Part shown: positions 27,616-35,583 of the stretch, one piece after another | Layout: every line of letters begins with the position of its first letter | Position numbering within the stretch: position 1 is the first letter of the stretch | Source: an uncultured Methylotenera sp. | Lineage (GTDB): Bacteria; Pseudomonadota; Gammaproteobacteria; Burkholderiales; Methylophilaceae | DNA: 37,419 nt | Assembly (NCBI GenBank): GCA_902168195.1 | Contig: CABHOJ010000127.1 | Coordinates: forward strand, 1-37,419 | Direction of reading: 5' to 3' | Notes under the pieces: generated by a model | Databases searched by the model: none | Seen by the model: the letters and a program-made list of their open reading frames with translations, nothing else | Told to the model about the DNA's origin: nothing | Position numbers and translations under genes: made by a program

Positions 27616-28833
27616 TTAATGCAACTGATGCAATTCCAAGCGTCGCAGTTTGGGCGCTAGCTTTGCCGTGGCGCCAACCACGAGTAAGGTCATGGCCCCG
27701 CCGAAGATCACCGAGGGGATCAAGCCCATTAGCCTCGCGGTGACGCCCGATTCGAAGGCGCCCAGTTCATTGGAGGAGCCGATGAAGATACCGTTGATGG
27801 CGGAGACGCGACCGCGCATATGGTCCGGGGTGGCGAGTTGCATGATGGTGGTTCTTAGCACTACCGACACGCCGTCAAAGATCCCCGAGAGCAACAGCAG
27901 GAAACCCGCGATCCAGAAATCGACGCTCAAGGCGAAGCCGATGATGGAGAGCCCGAAGCCGGCGACGGCGAGCAACAGCCAGCGGCCTGCATGCAGGTTG
28001 ATCGGAAACCGCGCGAGGATCAGGCCGGTGACGACTGCGCCGACCGCGGGCGCTGCACGCAAGATGCCCAAGCCCTCGGGACCGTAGTGGAACACATCCT
28101 GCACGAAGGCGGGCAGCATGGCGACCGCCCCGCCGAACAGCACGGCGAACATGTCCAGGCATTGTGCGCCCAGCACGATCTGGTTGTTGTAGACGAAACG
28201 CAGACCCTCTCCGATGCTGGCGAACACCGGCGCACGTTGCGCCGGCGGTGGCTCGTTCACTTTGAGCAACAGCATGGCCACGCTCGCGCCCACACAGAGT
28301 GCCATGGCGACCGCGTACGCCGCAGTGGTGCTGGCGAAGCCGACCAGCAGGCCGCCCAAGGCCGGGCCGACGACAAGGCCGATCTGGAAGATGGAGCTGC
28401 CGAGACCGGCTGCGCGGGCATATTGCTTGCGCGGCAGAATCAACGCGAATAGCGCGTTATAACTCGGGCCGATGAAGGCGCGCGCGATGCCGGTGACGGC
28501 GATGGAGCCATAGATCCACCAGGTGGGATCGCCACCCAGCCAATGCAGCGAGACGGCGAACAGGATGAAGGCGTTGAGCAACAGCAGCAGCGCAGCGAAC
28601 ACGCCGAATAGCCGCCGCGAGTGGTGATCGACCGCATAACCCGCGAACAGGGCCGTACAGAAATAGGGGATGACTTCGGCCAGTCCGACCAGCCCGAGCG
28701 CCAAGGGGTCACGCGTGATCTCGTAGATGTGCCAGCCGACGACCACGGCCATGATCTGGTAAGCGAGAACGATCTGGACACGGAACGTCAGGAGCTGCAG
28801 GAAGGCGGCATTGAGGTAAGAAGGTAAACGCAT
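27616..28833 (-). CDS. MFS transporter (EntS-like exporter)
   Basis: This 405-residue inner-membrane protein has about 12 transmembrane helices and the loop-2/3 motif GYAVDHHSRR typical of MFS exporters. The N-terminus FRVQIVLAYQIMAVVVGWHIYE and the overall pattern match the MFS_3/EntS-type subfamily, which exports siderophores or drugs. The substrate is unknown: no siderophore genes are present. It is followed on the same strand by the DUF4186 gene. The segment upstream of its start holds the candidate structured RNA on the opposite strand. Confidence 0.9.
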   Translation of the reverse strand: MRLPSYLNAAFLQLLTFRVQIVLAYQIMAVVVGWHIYEITRDPLALGLVGLAEVIPYFCTALFAGYAVDHHSRRLFGVFAALLLLLNAFILFAVSLHWLGGDPTWWIYGSIAVTGIARAFIGPSYNALFALILPRKQYARAAGLGSSIFQIGLVVGPALGGLLVGFASTTAAYAVAMALCVGASVAMLLLKVNEPPPAQRAPVFASIGEGLRFVYNNQIVLGAQCLDMFAVLFGGAVAMLPAFVQDVFHYGPEGLGILRAAPAVGAVVTGLILARFPINLHAGRWLLLAVAGFGLSIIGFALSVDFWIAGFLLLLSGIFDGVSVVLRTTIMQLATPDHMRGRVSAINGIFIGSSNELGAFESGVTARLMGLIPSVIFGGAMTLLVVGATAKLAPKLRRLELHQLH

Positions 28834-28969
28834 GGCAATGGGGTGGCTGGACTTCTGTGGCTGGCCGTAATTGATGTTCGAGTCAGGCCAGTGGGCCCTA
28901 AAGGTGACGATAGACCACTAGGATAGCAGACGGGGCAATGCCGGTGCAGGTGCATCCCGCGGCGACAGG

Positions 28970-28975
28970 TATAAT
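28970..28975 (+). promoter_or_regulatory. Perfect -10 box in front of the structured RNA
   Basis: TATAAT occurs 4-7 bp before the base of a long hairpin-closed element. The predicted transcript start (28981-28983) would be at the first G of the closing stem. The -35 is poor (no TTGACA at 16-18 bp). Confidence 0.5.
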
Positions 28976-28977
28976 AC

Positions 28978-29085
28978 GGGGGTTAGTGCAGTGAATAAGG
29001 CAGTAAGCTCGGTATGACGAGCCGATGAGTCACCCTTGACCTAGTGGGGTTCTGCCGAGATGGATTAGGCGCACTAACCCCTCTT
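28978..29085 (+). ncRNA. Candidate structured small RNA, family unknown
   Basis: The ends pair perfectly over 11 bp: GGGGTTAGTGC (28979-28989) with GCACTAACCCC (29071-29081). Inside, GGCAG (28999-29003) pairs with CTGCC (29052-29056), enclosing two hairpins, GCTCG/CGAGC (29007-29011 with 29018-29022) and ACCC/GGGT (29032-29035 with 29047-29050). A pyrimidine tail TCTTTCTCC follows. With the TATAAT at 28970 this looks like a free-standing ~105-nt RNA. It lacks the SRP, tRNA, tmRNA, 6S and RNase P hallmarks. It lies between divergent MFS and a minus-strand 71-codon gene. The minus strand could fold the same way, but no promoter was seen there. Confidence 0.55.
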
Positions 29086-29111
29086 TCTCCTCCTGCACCA
29101 TAGGCTATCGG

Positions 29112-29327
29112 CTAATAGGCCATGTCCGGTAGCCGCATGATCTTGTCGATGGTCAACCGCGCCATCGCCCATGCTTTCTCGTGCCGCATGAATTGTTTTT
29201 CCTGCTTGCTGAACGGCAGGAACTGGCCGCCATGGGTCAGCGAATATCTGAGCGAAGCCTCTTCGTTCAGATACGCGATCACGACATCCTGCACCCGCTC
29301 TTCCCGGCACCGATATAACGACGGCAT
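29112..29327 (-). CDS. Hypothetical 71-residue protein
   Basis: I do not recognise this protein. It is a soluble, charged protein of 71 residues starting MPSLYRCREERVQDVVIAYL and ending KIMRLPDMAY, predicted mostly helical, with no signal or membrane segment. A good Shine-Dalgarno (GGGGAG, 5 bp before the ATG) supports expression. It is an isolated single gene between the structured RNA and the divergent GGDEF-EAL gene. The conserved-looking basic/aromatic content suggests a small regulator, but this is only a guess. Confidence 0.6.
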   Translation of the reverse strand: MPSLYRCREERVQDVVIAYLNEEASLRYSLTHGGQFLPFSKQEKQFMRHEKAWAMARLTIDKIMRLPDMAY

Positions 29328-29493
29328 TTCTGCTCCCCGATCAATGATTCAGAACCATGCTATCAAGCTTTGACGCTATATAACAACAAGTTTGATGGGT
29401 TGGCGCAACAGCGTCAGGTGACATAGTTGGTCGTTTCGTTATCGCTATGATTGAATACGACAAGGGGTCAGGCTACATTACGTATGTCGATGC

Positions 29494-31947
29494 ATGTGGG
29501 GAGCGTATCGGCCAGCGGTTAAAGTAAAAAATCCATGCGCAAACAACACAAAGGATTTCGCAATTTTTTACGTCGACAAACAGTTGCTGAAGATCACCTG
29601 GCCGTTTCTCGTGATCATCCCCCTCCTCCTGGTACTGACCATCGTCAGCGCCGAAGCCCTGTCCGCCGTGCGCGCCTTCGTCAATGGCGAGAGCCTGTGG
29701 TCGAAATCCCAGAAGCAAGCCATCAATGCGCTCAATCTGTATGCCATCTCGCATGATGAACGGGATTATCAGGCCTATCTCGATGCGATCTCGGTTCCCC
29801 TAGGCGACCACAAAGCGCGGCTGGCGCTGAACCAGCCCAAACCCGATCTGGATGCGGCTTATCAGGGATTCGATGCGGGCATGAACCACCCGGATGATAT
29901 TCCCGGCCTGATCTCCCTTTATCTGGTGTTCAAAGACACTGCGCTGATGGAGAAACCGATCGCGATGTGGGTGAAGGGTGATGCCTATATCGCTGAGCTC
30001 GATCACGCAGCGACGCAGTTGCACCAACACATCGCCAGCGGCGAGACGGATTACAGCCAGTTGAGGCCGGTGCTGGAGACTATCAACCGCATCAACAACG
30101 AACTGACCCCGATCGAGAACGCTTTCTCCTATACCCTGGGCGAAGCTTCGCGCGATGCCAAGTGGTTGGTCATTCTCCTGATGCTGACCGCCACCCTGTT
30201 CCTGCTCTCGCTCGGTCTCTATCTGTCATATCGCATGGTCCGGCAGAACGCGGCGGCGGGCCTGGCGTTGCGGGAGAGCGAGTTGCGATTGCGGGCCATC
30301 GTCGATACGGCGATGGACGCGCTGGTGGAGATCGATGTGAATGGAGTCATCACGCGTTGGAGCAACCAGGCGGAGAACATCTTTGCCTGGCCGAAGAGCG
30401 AGGCGGTGGGCAAACGGCTCTATGAGCTGATCCTGCCCCCCAATTCCAGCAAGGCGCAGATCGAAGAGATCAAGAATCTCCATGAATACATGCCGGATGC
30501 CCACAACAAGCGCCTGGAGATCACCGCCCTGCGCAAGGACGGTACCGAGTTTCCCGCAGAGCTCACGCTGTCCACTGTGAGCTGGGGCATGGACTCCGAA
30601 TCCTGCATTTTCATCCGCGATATCACCAAGCGCAAACAGGCGGCGGAGAAACTGGTCCAGCTCGCCCATTATGATAGCGTCACCGGCTTGCCCAATCGCG
30701 TCCTTTTCCAGGACCGGCTGGAGCAGCAGATCAAGAAAGCCAACCGCACCTACCTGCCGTTGGCGCTCATGTTCCTGGATGTCGACCGCTTCAAGGAGGT
30801 CAACGATACGCTAGGGCATTCCAAGGGGGATGCGCTGCTGCGAGAGACAGCCCGACGACTCCTGGCCTGCGTTCGCGAGACCGATACCGTGGCGCGCATG
30901 GGCGGCGACGAGTTCACCATCATCCTCGCTGACCTCGAAGACCTGAACAGCATCGAGCGTATATCCCAGAACATCCTGCGACAGATCGCCGAGCCCTACG
31001 ACTTGGGTGGCGAGCTTGCCTACGTTTCGGTCAGTATTGGCATCACCATGTATCCGGACGATGCGCAGGCGGCCGACGCCCTGCTGAAGAACGCCGATCA
31101 AGCGATGTACCTGGCCAAGAAGAACGGCCGCAACCGCGCCAGCTATTTCACGGCTGCCATGCAACTGGCGGCGCAACGGCGATTGATGCTGGCCAACGAC
31201 TTGCACGCTGCGATCACGCAGACCCAATTCAGGGTCTATTACCAGCCGATCGTGCAGTTGAGCGACGGCAAGATCACAAAGGCGGAAGCCCTGGTCCGAT
31301 GGGAGCATCCTATTCATGGCTTGATCAATCCGGCAGATTTCATCCCCATCGCCGAAGAGACCGGCATGATCGTCGATATCGGCAACTGGGTGTTCAGGAC
31401 CGCAGCAGCCCAGGCTATGGACTGGCGCGCAAGGTTCGATCAGGATTTCCAGGTCAGCATCAATAAATCCCCGATGCAGTTCCAGTACGCACGTGAGCAT
31501 GACACCTCGTGGTCGACCCAGATCAAGACGCTCAACGTCTCGGGCGCGAGCATCGTCGTCGAGATCACCGAAGGCATGATGATGGACCTCAACGACAACA
31601 CCAAGAGCAAGCTCATCGAGTTTCGCGATGCCGGTATCCAGGTGGCCCTGGACGATTTCGGTACCGGCTATTCTTCGCTCTCCTACCTCAGCGAATTCGA
31701 TATCGATTACATCAAGATCGACCGTTCCTTCGTCAACGATCTGCGCGCCGACTCCGACCGCATGATCCTGTGCGAAGCCATCATCGTCATGGCCCACAAG
31801 CTGGGCATCCAAGTGGTGGCAGAAGGCGTGGAGACCGCAGAACAGCGCGCGTTGCTGCAGCGCGCAGGCTGCGACTATGCCCAAGGCTACCTGTTCTCCC
31901 AGCCCCTCCCCACCGAAGCGTTCGAGGCGTTACTCGCTAACGTCTGA
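29494..31947 (+). CDS. PAS-GGDEF-EAL c-di-GMP membrane protein
   Basis: This 817-residue cyclic-di-GMP turnover protein has a first membrane helix at about 35-58 (ITWPFLVIIPLLLVLTIV), then a ~165-residue helical periplasmic sensor of no named family. The second membrane helix is at about 223-245 and a PAS domain at 262-375. The GGDEF domain has intact GGDEF near 470 and the inhibitory RxxD site (RETD) five residues before it. The EAL domain carries EALVRWEHP (~598), DDFGTGYSSL and IKIDRSFVND. Both halves look catalytically complete, so it may make or degrade c-di-GMP. The start is uncertain: ATG 29494 has no Shine-Dalgarno, and an ATG at 29535 (MRKQ...) lies in another frame. Confidence 0.93.
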   Translation: MWGAYRPAVKVKNPCANNTKDFAIFYVDKQLLKITWPFLVIIPLLLVLTIVSAEALSAVRAFVNGESLWSKSQKQAINALNLYAISHDERDYQAYLDAISVPLGDHKARLALNQPKPDLDAAYQGFDAGMNHPDDIPGLISLYLVFKDTALMEKPIAMWVKGDAYIAELDHAATQLHQHIASGETDYSQLRPVLETINRINNELTPIENAFSYTLGEASRDAKWLVILLMLTATLFLLSLGLYLSYRMVRQNAAAGLALRESELRLRAIVDTAMDALVEIDVNGVITRWSNQAENIFAWPKSEAVGKRLYELILPPNSSKAQIEEIKNLHEYMPDAHNKRLEITALRKDGTEFPAELTLSTVSWGMDSESCIFIRDITKRKQAAEKLVQLAHYDSVTGLPNRVLFQDRLEQQIKKANRTYLPLALMFLDVDRFKEVNDTLGHSKGDALLRETARRLLACVRETDTVARMGGDEFTIILADLEDLNSIERISQNILRQIAEPYDLGGELAYVSVSIGITMYPDDAQAADALLKNADQAMYLAKKNGRNRASYFTAAMQLAAQRRLMLANDLHAAITQTQFRVYYQPIVQLSDGKITKAEALVRWEHPIHGLINPADFIPIAEETGMIVDIGNWVFRTAAAQAMDWRARFDQDFQVSINKSPMQFQYAREHDTSWSTQIKTLNVSGASIVVEITEGMMMDLNDNTKSKLIEFRDAGIQVALDDFGTGYSSLSYLSEFDIDYIKIDRSFVNDLRADSDRMILCEAIIVMAHKLGIQVVAEGVETAEQRALLQRAGCDYAQGYLFSQPLPTEAFEALLANV

Positions 31948-31972
31948 CATGCCCTGAGCTAGGGCTCGGGAT

Positions 31973-33181
31973 TCATTGACTCGGGTAGATATACCGCCGC
32001 GACCATGGCAGGCTTTGCGCCTCCTTGCCTGCCCGCTGGCAAAGCACCTGGTAGATGGCAAGCTGGTCGTGCTGGAAGGAATAGGCGCATCCGGCCAGGT
32101 ACAAGCGCCATACGCGGTAACGCTCGGCGTCGATGAGTTGCTGGATCTCGGCCGCATGGTGTTCGAAATTGTCCGCCCACATCGACAAGGTCCGCGCGTA
32201 ATGGCGACGCAGGTTCTCGACATCGAACACTTCCAGGCCCCCTTCCTGCATCGCCGCGATGGCGTTGCTCACATGCGGCAGCTCGCCGTTGGGGAAGACG
32301 TACCTATCGATGAATTCGCTGGCACCGAAATTGGCGTCGGATTCGTCGACGCGGGTCGCCGTGATGCCATGGTTCATGGCCAGGCCACCCTCGTTCAGCA
32401 GGTCATGGATGCGGCGGAAATACGGCACAAGCTGCTTGCGGCCCACATGCTCGAACATGCCGACGCTGGCGATCTTGTCGAAGCGCCCGCTGACGTCGCG
32501 GTAATCCTGCAGGCGGATCTCCACCTGCCCGGAAAGCCCGGCCGTCTTGACGCGTTCGGTCGCAAGCTCGAACTGGTTCTGGGAGAGGGTGACGCCGACA
32601 CAGCGCGCGCCAAATTTCTCGGCTGCACGGATCACCAGCGCGCCCCAGCCGCAACCGATATCCAGCAAGGTCTCGCCGGGCTTGAGCTGTAGTTTGGTGA
32701 GGATGTGGTCGATCTTGTTCAGTTGGGCGGTTTCCAGGTCCTCGTCGCCCTGTGCGAAATAGGCGCAGGAATAGACCATGTTGCGGTCCAGCCACAGTTG
32801 GTAAAACGCGTTGGAGAGGTCGTAATGGAACTGGATGGCCTGCATGTCGGAGTGGCGCGTATGCGTGAAATAGCGGGCCAGACGCTGCAGCTTGTTAAAA
32901 TCGGAGGGGGTGTGCCGCACCAGCGTGAATCCCAGCTGGATGATGTCGCCTAGCTTGCCCTCGATATCGATCTTGCCCTTGACGTAGGCCTCGCCCAGCT
33001 TGCTCATGCTGGCGCCGAGCAGGTAAGGGATCGCGGCCATTTCCTTGATGTAGACGGTGACGCGAGGCGCACTGAAATTGCCGAGATCGAGTTGCTGGCC
33101 GTCCCAGAGCACGAAGCGCGCGTGCACATCGGCCTGCTGGCGGATATTCGAAGCCCACTGCATTAGTTTTTTCTTCAACAT
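31973..33181 (-). CDS. cfa: Cyclopropane-fatty-acyl-phospholipid synthase family protein
   Basis: The protein transfers a methylene group from S-adenosylmethionine to double bonds of membrane phospholipid acyl chains. It has 402 residues from the ATG at 33181 (MLKKKLMQWA), which has AGGAGTGG in front; an upstream start at 33235 adds 18 unconserved residues. The N-terminal lipid-binding region is followed by HYDLSNAFYQLWLD and MVYSCAYF, the SAM motif LLDIGCGWGALV (~172-183), LSQNQ and the FEHVG motif. C-terminal WxxNFEHH and RVWRLYLAG segments are typical of the family. It is convergent with the GGDEF-EAL gene (25 bp) and divergent from the SUV3-like helicase. Confidence 0.92.
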   Translation of the reverse strand: MLKKKLMQWASNIRQQADVHARFVLWDGQQLDLGNFSAPRVTVYIKEMAAIPYLLGASMSKLGEAYVKGKIDIEGKLGDIIQLGFTLVRHTPSDFNKLQRLARYFTHTRHSDMQAIQFHYDLSNAFYQLWLDRNMVYSCAYFAQGDEDLETAQLNKIDHILTKLQLKPGETLLDIGCGWGALVIRAAEKFGARCVGVTLSQNQFELATERVKTAGLSGQVEIRLQDYRDVSGRFDKIASVGMFEHVGRKQLVPYFRRIHDLLNEGGLAMNHGITATRVDESDANFGASEFIDRYVFPNGELPHVSNAIAAMQEGGLEVFDVENLRRHYARTLSMWADNFEHHAAEIQQLIDAERYRVWRLYLAGCAYSFQHDQLAIYQVLCQRAGKEAQSLPWSRRYIYPSQ

Positions 33182-33332
33182 GAATACCACTCCTGTGAGG
33201 TTGCACGGATGGTCACGCCGGGGGGAATAAAACATGCTCTGGAAACAGTATGAAAATCAAAGTGTTGCAAAGTTCCCCGCGTGCGCCCTCAGCCAGGCTG
33301 CACGCCGAGTTTAAAGTTTGGTAGGCTTAGCC

Positions 33333-34874
33333 ATGACCGCCGTCACGCCTCACGCTCTCGCCATCCAGCTCGATCTGCACGACTACCCGTCGACCTTTCC
33401 GCTCGCCCGTTCGCTGGATCGGCGTATCCATTTCCATCTGGGCCCCACCAATTCCGGCAAGACCTATGAGGCCTTGCAGGTGTTGCAGCGCGCCGAATCC
33501 GGTATCTACCTCGCCCCTTTGCGCCTGCTGGCGATGGAAATACGCGACCGCCTGACCGAAGCCGGAGTGCCCTGCAACCTCGTCACCGGCGAAGAGCGCG
33601 TGCTGGTGCCGGGGGCGAGGCACACCGCGAGTACGGTGGAGATGATGAACCCCGGCAAGGAAGTCGACGTCGCCATCATCGACGAGATCCAGATGCTGCA
33701 GGACGAATCGCGCGGTTACGCCTGGACGGCCGCGCTGATCGGTGCGCCGGCGAAGGATGTCTATGTCTGCGGCTCCGAAGCGGTGACCGCGCCCTGTGTG
33801 CGGGCTATCGAATCCATGGGCGAGACCTACGAGATCCAACGCCTGGAACGCAAGACGCCGCTGGTGCTGGAGACCGCATCACTGAGCGGGGCCCGCTACA
33901 ACCGCTGGCGCCTGAAGAAGCATCTGCAGAAGGGCGATGCCGTCATCGCCTTCACGCGCAAGGATGTACTCACCCTGAGCGCGCGCTTCCGGCAATGGGG
34001 CTTCGGCGTCGCCAGCATCTACGGCGCCTTGTCACCTGAAGTGCGCCGCACCGAAGCGCGTCGGTTCAGCAGCGGAGAAGCCGATATCCTGGTTGCCACC
34101 GACGCCATCGGCATGGGCCTCAACCTGCCGATCCGGCGCGTGGTGTTCTCCGCCACCCACAAGTTCGACGGCGTCGCGCCGCGCAACCTCGATGCCACCG
34201 AGGTGCGGCAGATCGCCGGGCGTGCAGGTCGCTACGGCATCTACCCGACTGGCTACGTCAGTGCTTTCGAGGACGAGGAACTGTTGCATATCGAGCACAT
34301 GCTGAGTACTTCCGACCTCTCGCCGCTGGAGAAGCTGCCCATCACCCCCAACTTCTCGCATATGCAGATCCTCTCAGAGACCCGGCATACGGGTCGGCTG
34401 GGAGAACTACTGGCTTATTTCTCTGAACGCGTGGGGATCGACAGCCCCATTTTCGAGACCTCTGCCTTGAACGTGCATGTCGAGCAAGGCCACCTGATCG
34501 ATCTGCATGCGCCGTCGATCTCCCTGCGCGACAAGTTCACCTTCTCCTGCGCACCCGTTTCGCTCGATAAAGCTCATGAGCGCGACTATTTCCTCATCTG
34601 CCTCAAACGCTTTGCCGCAGGCCAGACGACTGCGTTGCCGGCGGCGCCCGATTGGCTGACTTCCACCAGCCCCCGACATCTGGAAGAAGCCGAGAACCTC
34701 AGCAAAGACCTCAGCCTCTATGCCTGGCTATCGTTCAAGTACCCGAAGATCTTTTATCAGGGCGCAGACATGCCGGCCTTGCGTAGCCGCATCAGTCGCT
34801 ATATCGAGGCCGCCTTGCTGACCCAGGCCGGGTTCGGCGATACCTCCAAGGAGCTGATGTACGGCTACAAATGA
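33333..34874 (+). CDS. SUV3-like ATP-dependent RNA helicase
   Basis: This 513-residue superfamily-2 helicase resembles mitochondrial SUV3/SUPV3L1 and its bacterial relatives. Walker A GPTNSGKT is at 37-44. The DEIQ box (IIDEIQML), an unusual variant of DEAD/H shared with SUV3, is near 117. The C-terminal RecA domain has ATDAIGMGLNLPI, and motif VI is QIAGRAGRYG near 293. The C-terminal Suv3-type helical region follows. In mitochondria SUV3 works with PNPase in RNA decay; a similar role here is inference. The start is the ATG at 33333; TTG 33318 lacks support. A strong terminator overlaps its stop codon. Confidence 0.9.
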   Translation: MTAVTPHALAIQLDLHDYPSTFPLARSLDRRIHFHLGPTNSGKTYEALQVLQRAESGIYLAPLRLLAMEIRDRLTEAGVPCNLVTGEERVLVPGARHTASTVEMMNPGKEVDVAIIDEIQMLQDESRGYAWTAALIGAPAKDVYVCGSEAVTAPCVRAIESMGETYEIQRLERKTPLVLETASLSGARYNRWRLKKHLQKGDAVIAFTRKDVLTLSARFRQWGFGVASIYGALSPEVRRTEARRFSSGEADILVATDAIGMGLNLPIRRVVFSATHKFDGVAPRNLDATEVRQIAGRAGRYGIYPTGYVSAFEDEELLHIEHMLSTSDLSPLEKLPITPNFSHMQILSETRHTGRLGELLAYFSERVGIDSPIFETSALNVHVEQGHLIDLHAPSISLRDKFTFSCAPVSLDKAHERDYFLICLKRFAAGQTTALPAAPDWLTSTSPRHLEEAENLSKDLSLYAWLSFKYPKIFYQGADMPALRSRISRYIEAALLTQAGFGDTSKELMYGYK

Positions 34875-34899
34875 AAACGGCACCCGCAGGTGCCGTTTT
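34874..34899. terminator. Terminator of the SUV3-like gene
   Basis: The stem AAAACGGCACC (34874-34884) with GGTGCCGTTTT (34889-34899) is 11 bp perfect, has loop CGCA and ends in U residues. It starts at the last base of the helicase stop codon. The A/T flanks let it also act for transcripts coming from pqqA. Confidence 0.9.
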
Positions 34900-34907
34900 C
34901 AAATGCT

Positions 34908-34927
34908 GCGTGACCTATTCGTCACGC
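34908..34927. terminator. Second hairpin downstream of pqqA
   Basis: GCGTGAC (34908-34914) pairs with GTCACGC (34921-34927), with a 6-nt loop. It lies 17 bp beyond the pqqA stop codon on the minus strand. There is no clear U run, so it may be a stabilising 3' hairpin rather than a full terminator. Confidence 0.45.
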
Positions 34928-34943
34928 TGTCTGTTGCACAATC

Positions 34944-35015
34944 TTAGCGATTGCAGACGTACATCGTTACTTCAAAACCGAAACGCATTTCAGTAGCAGC
35001 TGGCTTGGTCCACAT
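34944..35015 (-). CDS. pqqA: PQQ precursor peptide PqqA
   Basis: A 23-codon frame on the minus strand starts MWTKPAATEMRFGFEVTMY and ends VCNR. It matches PqqA precursors in length (22-24), the opening MWxKP, and the core E15-V-T-M-Y19, the Glu and Tyr that PqqE/PqqD/PqqF/PqqB/PqqC crosslink and process into pyrroloquinoline quinone. A perfect AAAGGAG lies 7 bp before the ATG. No pqqB-E genes are next to it: the next minus-strand gene upstream is a cupin. It is therefore an orphan copy. Several methylotrophs have extra pqqA genes apart from the pqq operon. It is followed by a hairpin and the helicase terminator. Confidence 0.88.
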   Translation of the reverse strand: MWTKPAATEMRFGFEVTMYVCNR

Positions 35016-35195
35016 GATGTATCTCCTTTAAGTTGATTTTTGTTCTACGAACGGTGCGGCTTGTTCGTATGGGTCCACTATACCCATCCCCTCGGCATTC
35101 CCCTATGTGATGGTCATGAGTCGGGAGTCGTGATAATCATGAATGACGGCTGCATCAAACCCCTAGTCGTGGAGCATGAGAGGCGTTATTCAGGA

Positions 35196-35522
35196 CTAGA
35201 AACCGAGCTTGAGCTTGATGCGGCGGACGATCTGGCACAAGGCGTTGCCATCCAGCTTGTAGTGCTTGTGCAGCGGCTGCTTCACTTCCCAGCTGGCCTT
35301 CATGCCTGCGGGGAACGTCACCAGGTCACCCTTGCCGAAACTCACCGGCTGGCCGCCCTCCGGCGTGATCACGCACTCACCCTCGAGGATGTAGGCGATC
35401 TCCTGTTCCGGGAACACCCATGGAAAGACCGAGACTTCCTTGGACCAGGTGGGCCACTTGCTGACGCCCAGAGTATCGAGGCGGGCTTGATCGGGATTGT
35501 GTTCGACGACGATGTTGCTCAT
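35196..35522 (-). CDS. Cupin-domain protein (DUF861-like)
   Basis: This 108-residue single-cupin protein begins MSNIVVEHNPDQARLDTLGV and contains SKWPTWSKEVSVFPW, PEQEIAYILEGECVITPEGG, and FGKGDLVTFPAGM, the pattern of the cupin_3/DUF861 family. Possible metal-facing residues are E40/E41 and the terminal H85/H87 (PLHKHY), though the classical HxH is reduced. Similar small proteins occur widely and are mostly uncharacterised. It is upstream of pqqA on the same strand with a 180-bp gap, and divergent from the deacetylase gene. Confidence 0.85.
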   Translation of the reverse strand: MSNIVVEHNPDQARLDTLGVSKWPTWSKEVSVFPWVFPEQEIAYILEGECVITPEGGQPVSFGKGDLVTFPAGMKASWEVKQPLHKHYKLDGNALCQIVRRIKLKLGF

Positions 35523-35583
35523 GATGGCCTTTGCGTGGATGCGAGTAAAACCGCTATTTTATAAGACTCTGACACCGAGCCCC

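Noticed and set aside
28978-29085. Hammerhead ribozyme or tRNA (including tRNA-Sec) as identity of the structured RNA
   Set aside because: The CGATGAG run recalls the hammerhead core, but the matching GAAA strand is missing. For a tRNA there is no TTCRA T-loop, anticodon stem-loop or CCA-compatible end.
30811-31884. 357-codon minus-strand open frame under the GGDEF-EAL gene
   Set aside because: It is antisense to well-conserved catalytic domains and has no motif of its own.
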